Origin: Lactobacillus sp. ESL0791
GTDB taxonomy: Bacteria; Bacillota; Bacilli; Lactobacillales; Lactobacillaceae
Reading direction: 5' to 3'
DNA length: 64,000 bases
NCBI RefSeq assembly: GCF_029433255.1
Contig: NZ_JAQTHU010000001.1
Coordinates: 186,001 to 250,000, forward strand
The position numbers and the translations under genes are program-made. This document shows positions 18,498 to 29,083 of the stretch, in pieces. How positions within the stretch are numbered: the stretch's first letter is position 1; each line of letters begins with the position of its first letter. The notes under the pieces are model-generated. The model had not been told where the DNA came from, did no database searches, and was given only the letters and a program-made list of their open reading frames with translations.

Positions 18498-19009
18498 CAA
18501 AAATAACAATTATTCAAGCTGACATCACCAAAATAAAGGCGGACGCAATTGTCAATGCGGCTAATAAGTCGCTGTTAGGCGGTTTAGGCGTTGATGGTGC
18601 AATTCACCAGGCAGCAGGACCAAAATTGTTAGAAGAGTGCCGCACACTTCACGGCTGTGCTACAGGTCAAGCTAAAATTACTAAGGGCTATAATTTGCCC
18701 GCTAAATATGTGATTCACACAGTGGGACCGGTTTATTCGGGAATAAAGCAGGATAATGAGCTGCTTGCTGCTTGTTACCATAATTGTTTGGAGTTAGCTA
18801 AGCAAAGAAATTTGCATAGTATTGTTTTTCCAGCAATTTCGACGGGTGCCTATGGTTTTCCGGCTAAGGCAGCCAGTCGAATCGCCTTTGAGACAATCAA
18901 GCAATGGTTAACTGATAATGCTGACTATGAAATGCAGGTTACCATGTGCGCCTACGACCATCAGACGGCGCGTCTTTTTAAAGATACACTTGCGGCGCAA
19001 AATAAATAG
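18494..19009 (+). CDS. Macro-domain protein, probable O-acetyl-ADP-ribose deacetylase
   Basis: This 171-residue macro domain has DAIVNAANKSLLGG and GVDGAIHQAAGP in the N-terminal half, VIHTVGPVY in the middle, and FPAISTGAYGFP, which form the ADP-ribose pocket of the YmdB-like class. It probably removes acetyl or ADP-ribosyl groups. The ATG is inside the phosphatase stop in an ATGA, so expression is coupled. A terminator follows. Confidence 0.92.
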   Translation: MTKITIIQADITKIKADAIVNAANKSLLGGLGVDGAIHQAAGPKLLEECRTLHGCATGQAKITKGYNLPAKYVIHTVGPVYSGIKQDNELLAACYHNCLELAKQRNLHSIVFPAISTGAYGFPAKAASRIAFETIKQWLTDNADYEMQVTMCAYDHQTARLFKDTLAAQNK

Positions 19010-19042
19010 GGAGCTTTTTCCAAAAAGCTTCCTATTTATTTT
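19000..19042. terminator. Bidirectional terminator after the macro-domain gene
   Basis: A 20-base stem starting AAATAAATAGG with a two-base loop closes on CCTATTTATTT. Both orientations have T runs, serving the convergent permease gene as well. Confidence 0.85.
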
Positions 19043-19060
19043 TATCAAATTTTTCAGTGA

Positions 19061-20236
19061 CTACTTCACTTGCCGCTGAACAAAGAGGCTGGTAACGAGC
19101 AGGCCAATCAATAGAAAGAGTAGCAATAGGAAGGTTGTTCCCCAAACAAAATCTAACCGCTGTAAAAAGGAGTACGCGATTACCCCGATTAACCACCAGC
19201 CAAAATTGATAATTGTTCCCAAATTCCGCTTAATAATGAAGATACTGACAAAAAGAATGGCAAAGAGCGGGGTAAAGACAGCACCAATCGCATTTAGAAA
19301 ATTTTGGTAGTAATTAAGGGAGACGGCTAGCGAGATAACTAGACCAATAATCGTTGCTAGAATGGCCAGCAGATTAACGTGCCCGCGGTGCAGGATATTG
19401 TCAAGGCTGGTCGCTGCGGAATAAGCATCCATAAAAGTCGTGGTGACAGTTGAAAAAATAATAATCAATAATGTAACTAGTCCTAAATTAGTTTGTGCTA
19501 AGGCAGTTGTAAAGTTACTTTGCCCGGTTTTAACTACTGTTAGCAAACCTAAAATAAACATTGCACTGCTGCCAAGAAAATAACCGCTGACACTGACCAA
19601 ACTGCTTTTGAAAGGCTGCTTTTCCTGACACGTGTAATCACCGATTACTGGCAGCCAAGAAAGCGCCATCGTCACGTTTAGTTCAACGGCGCTACCAAAG
19701 CTGATATGGCCTCTGAAGGTCCCAGCCATAGGAAAGTGTTTAGTTGTAAAAATCCAGGCAATAATTATTACCCCAATGGTTAATAATATGACAACCGTAT
19801 TGTTGATTTTGAAAAGCCAATCATGGTTGAAAAGCAGCCACACAATGATTAAGGCTGCAACAATAATTGCCATTAAAACCGAGTTTTGAAAATGAAAAAG
19901 TTTGCCGGTCATGCTGTTGAGGGCAACCTGCGCGGTAACGATCATTACCGCCGTCCAGCCGATTAGCTGAATTGCATTTAGCAGTGAAAACAAAATAACC
20001 CCGGTTTTACCAAAAATATTTCCGGTAACGGTAATGGCCGTCTTTTTTTGAATAGCTGACAGATAAGCAGCTGGCAGCAAAAATAAAAAGCAGCCAATTA
20101 CGTGTCCGATAATGACTGCGGTGATCCCCTTGCCCCAGCCCAGCGGCGCCATTAAGGTTCCAGTAACAATTTCGGCAATGGAAATCGCCGTGCCGAACCA
20201 CAAAAGAAATAAACTGCTTAATTTGGTATTTTTCAT
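19061..20236 (-). CDS. NCS1-like permease, candidate hydroxymethylpyrimidine transporter (CytX type)
   Basis: This membrane protein of 391 residues has about 11-12 hydrophobic segments. IAEIVTGTLMAPLGWGKG near residue 20 and the overall layout fit the cytosine/purine permease family. A TPP riboswitch lies directly upstream, and with the thiD/thiE salvage genes nearby the likely cargo is the thiamine pyrimidine HMP. The cargo is inferred from regulation. The SD AAAGAGG precedes the ATG at 20236. Confidence 0.82.
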   Translation of the reverse strand: MKNTKLSSLFLLWFGTAISIAEIVTGTLMAPLGWGKGITAVIIGHVIGCFLFLLPAAYLSAIQKKTAITVTGNIFGKTGVILFSLLNAIQLIGWTAVMIVTAQVALNSMTGKLFHFQNSVLMAIIVAALIIVWLLFNHDWLFKINNTVVILLTIGVIIIAWIFTTKHFPMAGTFRGHISFGSAVELNVTMALSWLPVIGDYTCQEKQPFKSSLVSVSGYFLGSSAMFILGLLTVVKTGQSNFTTALAQTNLGLVTLLIIIFSTVTTTFMDAYSAATSLDNILHRGHVNLLAILATIIGLVISLAVSLNYYQNFLNAIGAVFTPLFAILFVSIFIIKRNLGTIINFGWWLIGVIAYSFLQRLDFVWGTTFLLLLFLLIGLLVTSLFVQRQVK

Positions 20237-20251
20237 TAGAAACCTCTTTCA

Positions 20252-20295
20252 GAAAAAAATCTTTTACCCATTAAATTAGCATGAGTAAAAGATTT
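20252..20295 (-). terminator. Expression-platform terminator of the permease TPP riboswitch
   Basis: On the minus strand AAATCTTTTACTCA pairs with TGGGTAAAAGATTT around an 11-base loop and continues into T residues. It lies between the aptamer and the start codon. Confidence 0.85.
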
Positions 20296-20310
20296 CCATA
20301 AAAGAGCTTT

Positions 20311-20399
20311 AAAAACTTCCCTACGCAAGTTCTAACTTAACAGGTTCAAGGGTTAGGCTTTTGCACCAGTCTCAGCTTTTGACAGCACCCCTAGTTTTT
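20311..20399 (-). promoter_or_regulatory. TPP riboswitch upstream of the permease gene
   Basis: Minus-strand blocks in order: GGGGTGCTGTC, GCTGAGA, ACCCTTGAACCTGTTA, GAACTTGCGTAGGGAAG. The closing stem pairs AAAAACT with AGTTTTT. The thiM switch at 10500-10577 has the same blocks, so both units respond to TPP. Confidence 0.95.
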
Positions 20400-20501
20400 A
20401 GATATTTAATTAAGAGTAGTTTACCACGATTTGCCGAGTTGCGTTTTATTTTTGATAAAAAAGATTTAGTGAATTACTGCCCAAATTTCTGTAAATAAAG
20501 A

Positions 20502-20530
20502 TTGAAATCGCTTTAGCACTGATTTATAAT
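20502..20530 (+). promoter_or_regulatory. Promoter of the beta-glucoside operon with a partial cre
   Basis: TTGAAA (20502-20507) and TATAAT (20525-20530) are spaced by exactly 17 bases. TGAAATCGCTTTAG (20503-20516) overlaps the -35 box and resembles a cre half, lacking the final CA. Catabolite repression would fit a beta-glucoside operon. Confidence 0.75.
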
Positions 20531-20545
20531 ATAAAATGTAAATAA

Positions 20546-20628
20546 GTGTGTTACTGATTCGATCAGGCATAAACCTATAAATGACAATAACGGTATATTT
20601 GCTGTTAGCTATTTGTAGGTTTTTTTAT
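20546..20628 (+). promoter_or_regulatory. RAT site and terminator upstream of the antiterminator gene
   Basis: The ribonucleic antiterminator site at 20546-20576 contains GTTACTG, a short loop and AGGCATAAACC. It overlaps a terminator in which AAACCTATAAAT pairs with ATTTGTAGGTTT, followed by seven T (20571-20627). Binding by the LicT-type protein would prevent the terminator. Confidence 0.88.
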
Positions 20629-20645
20629 TTAAGGAGGCAGCCTGA

Positions 20646-21521
20646 GTGAAATTTATCAAGAATTTTAACAATAATGCTGCCTTAGTCTCCGATGAAACCG
20701 GTCATAAGTGGGTGGTCGTTGGTAATGGTGTCAGTTTTGGCAAAAAGCCGGGCGACCTCGTTGATGAAGAAAAAATTACACACCGTTTTGTTGCCGTTGA
20801 GAAAAATATCAAGATGGTTGACAGTGTCAGGGATATTGACGCGCGCACGTTATCGCTGACGACGGATGTAATCGATCTGGCTTCGACTGAGCTGCAAATT
20901 AAATTTTCTGATTACCAGTATTTAGTTTTAGCAGACCATATTGATTTTATGCTGAAACGGGCCAATGAACAGATTGAGCTTGGTGAGGATACCGTTCGCT
21001 GGGAGATGAAAAAACTTTTTCCGAAAGAATTTGCAGTAGCAAAAGAAGCCCTGGGATTAATGAGGAAAAAAAGCGGTCTGCCTTTAGCGAATGGTGAAGC
21101 GGTCTATTTGACCTATCACTTTATCAATGCTGGTTCTGGTCAGACCAAGCTGCAGGATACGATTAAGATTACCAAATTAATCCGCGGCGTAATTGCGATT
21201 ATTGAGTATCAATACGGTCTGCAGCTGGACACGGAATCATTTAATTTTAACCGTTTCATGACCCATTTGCGGGCCTTCATGGTACGCCATATCATTGGCC
21301 AAGAAGATGAGAAGGGCAGTGAACTAGATTCGGCATTGCTGGAATTAATGAAATCCAAGTATGCTAAAGCCTATGATACGGTTTTGAAGATCGGGACTTA
21401 TTTACATGAACAGGCCGGCTGGCAATTGCAGCCGGATGATGAAGTGTATTTGACACTGCATGTTTGGCGGGTAACGCACAGGCAGAGTGATAACAATACA
21501 CACAAAGTTGATAAAGTTTAA
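20646..21521 (+). CDS. BglG/LicT-family transcription antiterminator
   Basis: This 291-residue protein starts with the CAT RNA-binding domain (MKFIKNFNNNAALVSDETG, about 1-55). PRD1 and PRD2 follow (about 70-170 and 175-280), with histidines expected to be PTS-phosphorylated, for example in LADHIDF. It binds the RAT sites at 20546 and 21547 and lets transcription continue into the PTS and glycosidase genes when the substrate is present. The GTG start at 20646 follows AAGGAGG. It is the first gene of the operon. Confidence 0.93.
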   Translation: MKFIKNFNNNAALVSDETGHKWVVVGNGVSFGKKPGDLVDEEKITHRFVAVEKNIKMVDSVRDIDARTLSLTTDVIDLASTELQIKFSDYQYLVLADHIDFMLKRANEQIELGEDTVRWEMKKLFPKEFAVAKEALGLMRKKSGLPLANGEAVYLTYHFINAGSGQTKLQDTIKITKLIRGVIAIIEYQYGLQLDTESFNFNRFMTHLRAFMVRHIIGQEDEKGSELDSALLELMKSKYAKAYDTVLKIGTYLHEQAGWQLQPDDEVYLTLHVWRVTHRQSDNNTHKVDKV

Positions 21522-21546
21522 CAGTTATTAGTTTATTTATGCTAGT

Positions 21547-21627
21547 GGCGTGTTACTGGTAAAGCAGGCATTAACCCGGAAGTATAAAGGACGTTTTTAC
21601 TCGTCCTTTAGTACTTTGCGGGTTTTT
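21547..21627 (+). promoter_or_regulatory. Second RAT site and terminator, before the PTS gene
   Basis: The RAT at 21547-21577 contains GTTACTGG, a loop and CAGGCATTAACCC. The terminator stem starts AACCCG and closes on CGGGTT (21572-21622), with an inner AAAGGACG/CGTCCTTT helix and a T run. It places an extra block between the antiterminator gene and the structural genes. Confidence 0.88.
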
Positions 21628-21654
21628 ATTTTGAAAAATTGAGGGAGAAGCAAA

Positions 21655-25105
<3,451 letters not shown>

Positions 25106-25121
25106 AAATAAATAATTAAGC

Positions 25122-25155
25122 AAAAAATCATTCTTATTAACGAGAATGATTTTTT
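25122..25155 (+). terminator. Terminator of the beta-glucoside operon
   Basis: AAAAAATCATTCT pairs exactly with AGAATGATTTTTT around an eight-base loop (25122-25155). Confidence 0.92.
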
Positions 25156-25285
25156 AGTGCTTAGTAAAATTTAGATATTATGTTTTTATATTTATTATAT
25201 GTTAGTTGGATCATGAATGAAAAAAGACATCAAAAGTTTTGATAGCATATATTGATTTTTGCTCATAATATGATATAGTAGATGC

Positions 25286-25648
25286 ATGAAAAATCCAAAA
25301 TTTAAAAGTTATAAGCGATTAAATGGACATAATGAGTTCATTGAGTTTTATCAAAAGTTGTCTGAAAAGGATAGAGGGAAATTAGCCATTTTAATTGATA
25401 AAATTCAAAGATATGGATTAGCTATAGCTGCAAGAATGGAATGGATTAAAAAAATAGATAAAAATCTTTATGAAATTAGAACTAAAACTAGTTCTAACAT
25501 TCAAAGAGTTATATATTTTCATGTTGAAGATGAACAATACATTATTACTCATGGGTTTACCAAAAAAACAAATAAAACTCCTAAACGTGAAATTGAACAT
25601 GCTAAAGTAATTAGAGCAGAGTTCTGGCAAGAAAGGGGAGAAAGATAA
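25286..25648 (+). CDS. HigB/Gp49-like toxin
   Basis: This 120-residue basic protein has the RelE-superfamily order of the phage-derived Gp49/HigB group: early helices with FYQKLSEKDRGKLAILIDKI, then LYEIRTKTSSNIQRVIYF on the central sheet and YIITHGFTKKTNKTPKREI. Such toxins cut mRNA on the ribosome. The antitoxin gene starts three bases after the stop, the toxin-first order typical of higBA. The surrounding DNA is AT-rich, suggesting acquired DNA. The promoter probably lies in 25160-25285. Confidence 0.85.
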   Translation: MKNPKFKSYKRLNGHNEFIEFYQKLSEKDRGKLAILIDKIQRYGLAIAARMEWIKKIDKNLYEIRTKTSSNIQRVIYFHVEDEQYIITHGFTKKTNKTPKREIEHAKVIRAEFWQERGER

Positions 25649-25650
25649 TT

Positions 25651-25935
25651 ATGAGAAAAGATGCATTAGTAGACGTAGATAAAATTTTTGCGAAAGATAT
25701 GAAAGATCCTGAATTCTTAGAAGCATATGAATCTGAATCAAATAAATTGGAAAGTGCTTTAGCCGTCAGACTGGAAAGAGAAGAGTACGGTTGGACACAA
25801 AGAGAATTAGCCGATAAAGCTGGTATACCACAATCAACTGTTGCTAGAATTGAAAGTGGTGCTAATACTAGCATAGACACTATGTCTAAAATAGGCTTAG
25901 CTTTTGGTAAGTCAATAAAAATTAGTTTTGTATAA
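25651..25935 (+). CDS. HigA-like XRE-family antitoxin
   Basis: This 94-residue protein has a C-terminal HTH of the Cro/XRE type: WTQRELADKAGIPQSTVARIESG followed by SIDTMSKIGLAFGKSI. The N-terminal part is charged and helical and may bind the toxin. It is encoded just after the toxin gene, with GGGAGAAAG before its ATG. It likely represses the module's promoter. Confidence 0.88.
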   Translation: MRKDALVDVDKIFAKDMKDPEFLEAYESESNKLESALAVRLEREEYGWTQRELADKAGIPQSTVARIESGANTSIDTMSKIGLAFGKSIKISFV

Positions 25936-26010
25936 AGCTAAATGCAGTAAGCTCAAGAGCTTTTTGTACCAAACGAAAAATGGTTCTAATTAGGCGTATA
26001 ACATACGATA

Positions 26011-26057
26011 AAAGCAATCCTCTTGGTCATGTGGATAGGAGAAGATTGCTTTTTTTG
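26011..26057. terminator. Terminator between higA-like and the MFS gene
   Basis: AAAGCAATC pairs with GATTGCTTT around a loop of about 25 bases, followed by a T run. It can serve both convergent genes. Confidence 0.75.
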
Positions 26058-26117
26058 ACAATAATATTTTGCAATGCGGCTGTTCATTTCCGAACGGTTA
26101 GTTGTTGAGACCATGTT

Positions 26118-27362
26118 TTACCGATTACGCCGGTAGGAAATACCCCAGGCGAAGATGATCACAATGATGAAATTAATTAATAACGTGGTACCAGTGGTCC
26201 AGAAAACAGTTGCGTAGTTATATAGGCCAGAAATTGTTGAGCCCATCATCGAACCAAGGACAGAACCGACTGCTTGAAAAGACTGGTTGTAACTGAAGAT
26301 ACGACCAAAACTTTCCGCTGGTGTATTCAAAGTAAGAACAGTTTGGGCTGCCGGTAGCATTGCGGCACTAGCGATACCGAGTAAGAAACGCAAACCAGCC
26401 AAGATCCACGGCGAATGTGTCAGTGCCATGGGCACAAATAAAATTGCACCGACAATCAGGCCGACACGCAGTACCCGCAGCGGACCAATATCATCCATCT
26501 CATGACCAATTTTGGAAGCGGCAATTAAGGTGCCTAGGCCGGGTGTGGCGGCAACAATTCCGGCAACAAACGCGATATTTTTGCTACCCGGCATCATGGA
26601 TTTGACATATAAAGAAACAATCGGGTCAATTGACATGTTGGCGGCCTGAACTAACATAGTTGTGACAAACATGACGACAATCAATTTGACATTGGGCAGC
26701 TCGTGCATAATTTCTTTCATTGGTTTCATTTCTGCACGCGAAATTGGTGTAAAGTTTTCGTGAACCAGAAGGGTTGTTCCTAAAAAGACAAGGAACATTA
26801 GGAAACCGGTGATAAAGAAGGGGATACGATAACCCCAGGCTCCGCCTAACCAGTTACCGAAAAAACTGGAAAGAAGGCCGCCCAGGAGCGGGCCAACTAA
26901 GTTGCCGGCGGTTCCCGCGGTCATCATTTGGCTCATGACCCAGCCGCTGCGCTGATGAGGTGTCTCACCAGCAATTAATGCAGTAGCGTTGTTGATATAA
27001 CCAGAAAATGCGCCTTGAATAAATCGCATCACGATAATATAGATTGCGTTGGGGGCAAAACCGGTAGCGGTAATTGTCAGGGCCATGACTCCGGAAGCCC
27101 GCATACACATTAATTTGCGTCCTTTTCTGTCAGCCAGATTGCCCCAGTATGGAGAAACAATCGCTTGGGCAATAAAAGTAACGGCGAATGCCAGTCCAGA
27201 ATAAAAGTTGATTTGCAGTTTACTGTAATGACCTAAATCAGCAATAAATAATGAGATGAAGGGCATCGTCATTGAATAGCCCATACCAGTAATAAAGGAT
27301 CCTAGCCATAAAGTGTAGAAGGCCTTGTGCCAGCCGGCAGGTAATTTATTAGATTGTATCAA
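26118..27362 (-). CDS. MFS multidrug-efflux-type transporter
   Basis: This 414-residue protein has 12 hydrophobic segments. The motif A loop reads WGNLADRKGRKL near residue 75. The layout fits drug:proton antiporters of the 12-TM type. The substrate is unknown. The start is TTG at 27362, seven bases after AAGGAAG. It is a single-gene unit ending at the terminator at 26011-26057. Confidence 0.87.
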   Translation of the reverse strand: MIQSNKLPAGWHKAFYTLWLGSFITGMGYSMTMPFISLFIADLGHYSKLQINFYSGLAFAVTFIAQAIVSPYWGNLADRKGRKLMCMRASGVMALTITATGFAPNAIYIIVMRFIQGAFSGYINNATALIAGETPHQRSGWVMSQMMTAGTAGNLVGPLLGGLLSSFFGNWLGGAWGYRIPFFITGFLMFLVFLGTTLLVHENFTPISRAEMKPMKEIMHELPNVKLIVVMFVTTMLVQAANMSIDPIVSLYVKSMMPGSKNIAFVAGIVAATPGLGTLIAASKIGHEMDDIGPLRVLRVGLIVGAILFVPMALTHSPWILAGLRFLLGIASAAMLPAAQTVLTLNTPAESFGRIFSYNQSFQAVGSVLGSMMGSTISGLYNYATVFWTTGTTLLINFIIVIIFAWGISYRRNR

Positions 27363-27503
27363 TTTAAACTTCCTTTTAATTAAAACAACATCTTTTTTAT
27401 TTTAGCACATATTATAATTGCTAAAAATTCTATCAAGATTTTATTTATTGGTGTTCAAGTAAGGTAAACATGGTAGGATAGTAAACTTGGAGGAGGACTA
27501 TTT

Positions 27504-28454
27504 ATGGCTAAAAAATCGCATATCTCGCGACATGATTATCGTCAAAGGTACCTTAAGCAAAAAGGGAAACCGGTTAATCCCCCCACAAAGCAACGTACGG
27601 TTAAACGAACAGCTCTTAGTGATGCAAATTCTGTTTCGGAATCACGCTCCGACTATACCCATGTTAGGTTAAACTTTTGGAAAATTTTTTCTGATCGGCC
27701 CTATATTTCGGTTGCCATTGTAGTTTTGGCACTCTTTTTCATTATGGCAAAATTATGGTGGCTGTTACTTGTCCTAGCGGTGATTGTTGCTGTTGGCATC
27801 TTTGTTATTGCCCACAGCCATCATCCTGACCGCATTTTGAGCATTGAATTCAAGATGAAGGCTTCTAGAAAGCTGAGTATGTTACGCGCCTTGGAATTTG
27901 GCGGGGCAATTGTGATGTTTTTGGCGACCTATATGAAGCAGGTTGTGACAGTTAATTTTCCTTCCGCCGGCTCGACCGATGGTCTGCAGGTTGTTCAAGG
28001 AATTTTGTCCAGTCACGGCGGTGTTTATGGGCAGCAGGGTTCCTATATTTTAGGTCTGCTTAATACTTTAACAGGTGGACAGCTTTGGGGCTCATACCGT
28101 TACGCCGCTAATAGTGCCCAGATGATGAATAGCAATTCCGGCAGGCTAATCGTGATGTGGGTCTTACTGTTGATGATTGCTCCGGCCTTTTGTGTTTTGG
28201 CGCAGTTTTTCCGCGAGCCTTATTCACGAAATTCAACCTTAATTGCGGCAATTATTTCTACTGTCAGCTTCATCTCGACGCCGCACTTGATGCGCAAGTG
28301 GGTGATTGAATATGCGGTGGAAAATCAGATGACACAACAGAATGCGCAAAATGCTGTTTCTGTCGGCGGAATGGCCTATGTAGCAATGGCTTGTGCCGTC
28401 ATGGTCTTGCTAATTTCTATTTATCGCGTTATTAAACGGGATAAGTTTGAATAA
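27504..28454 (+). CDS. Unknown integral membrane protein
   Basis: I do not recognise this 316-residue protein. It has a basic cytoplasmic N-terminus (about 1-65, with a Lys/Arg-rich KKSHISRHDYRQRY segment) and about six hydrophobic segments: 68-85, 88-105, 130-145, 216-235, 245-262 and 290-308. Between the third and fourth lies a Gly/Ser-rich region of about 70 residues, probably extracellular. No catalytic motif is visible. It is transcribed away from the MFS pump gene, and AGGAGGA precedes the ATG. Confidence 0.75.
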   Translation: MAKKSHISRHDYRQRYLKQKGKPVNPPTKQRTVKRTALSDANSVSESRSDYTHVRLNFWKIFSDRPYISVAIVVLALFFIMAKLWWLLLVLAVIVAVGIFVIAHSHHPDRILSIEFKMKASRKLSMLRALEFGGAIVMFLATYMKQVVTVNFPSAGSTDGLQVVQGILSSHGGVYGQQGSYILGLLNTLTGGQLWGSYRYAANSAQMMNSNSGRLIVMWVLLLMIAPAFCVLAQFFREPYSRNSTLIAAIISTVSFISTPHLMRKWVIEYAVENQMTQQNAQNAVSVGGMAYVAMACAVMVLLISIYRVIKRDKFE

Positions 28455-28478
28455 GTTTTTTAACTAAAAGCAAAAGCA

Positions 28479-28515
28479 AATAGACAGCTTAGTTGATTAA
28501 CTAAGCTGTCTATTC
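28479..28515. terminator. Bidirectional terminator between the membrane-protein and apf-like genes
   Basis: AATAGACAGCTTAGTT pairs exactly with AACTAAGCTGTCTATT around a four-base loop. It separates convergent genes. Confidence 0.85.
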
Positions 28516-28544
28516 TTGTTAGAGATTAAAATTGAAAATTATTT

Positions 28545-28913
28545 TTAGTACCAGTGATGAATAAGCCAAAAGTTCTTGGCGTTAGCCCATGAGCCGTAAC
28601 GACCGTACGCATAATTATCTGCAACACGATCTTGGTTGCTCTTTGAATAGTCACCATGCAAGTAAGCAATGTTTAATTGGTACTTACCGTAACAAACACC
28701 ATTGCGTGCGTAATAATTGCCGCCCGATTCGTGCATTGCCACCCAATTTTTAGCGGCACGCTCACTGCTTGATAATCTTCTAGCAGCTTGAACAGTTTGT
28801 GTAGTTGAATCGGTATTAGTAAAGGTATGAGCTGTAGAGATAGCGACAAACGCCAGGGCTGCAGCTGCGATTAACTTGATAATAATAGATTTAATTTTTT
28901 TCAATTTATTCAT
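28545..28913 (-). CDS. Secreted Apf-like protein (aggregation-promoting-factor C-terminal domain)
   Basis: This 122-residue secreted protein has a signal peptide (basic N-region, hydrophobic 12-28, probable cleavage near VQA-AR). The mature part is the C-terminal domain of lactobacillar aggregation-promoting factors: AAKNWVAMHESGGNYYARNG, YGKYQL and RYGSWANAKNFW, a lysozyme-like fold with the catalytic-type Glu in HESGG. Usual Apf proteins have a LysM or long Gln/Ala/Ser-rich middle. This one goes almost straight from signal to domain. It may act on peptidoglycan or cell shape. Confidence 0.85.
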   Translation of the reverse strand: MNKLKKIKSIIIKLIAAAALAFVAISTAHTFTNTDSTTQTVQAARRLSSSERAAKNWVAMHESGGNYYARNGVCYGKYQLNIAYLHGDYSKSNQDRVADNYAYGRYGSWANAKNFWLIHHWY

Positions 28914-29083
28914 TCCTCATTAATTAATTCCTAATGCTATGGTTTTATAATACATGAAAAATATGACAGCGATGTTACAGAAGTGACACGTGCTTCTTAC
29001 AATCGCGTTTAAAGTATTTCTTTTCCTAATCAAGATTATCTTTGCTAAAATTTATGTTAACGACAGATTATTAGGAGGTAACT

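Noticed and set aside
25946..25966. Small AGCTC/GAGCT hairpin after the HigA-like gene
   Set aside because: The stem is only five pairs; the stronger terminator at 26011-26057 explains the transcript end better.
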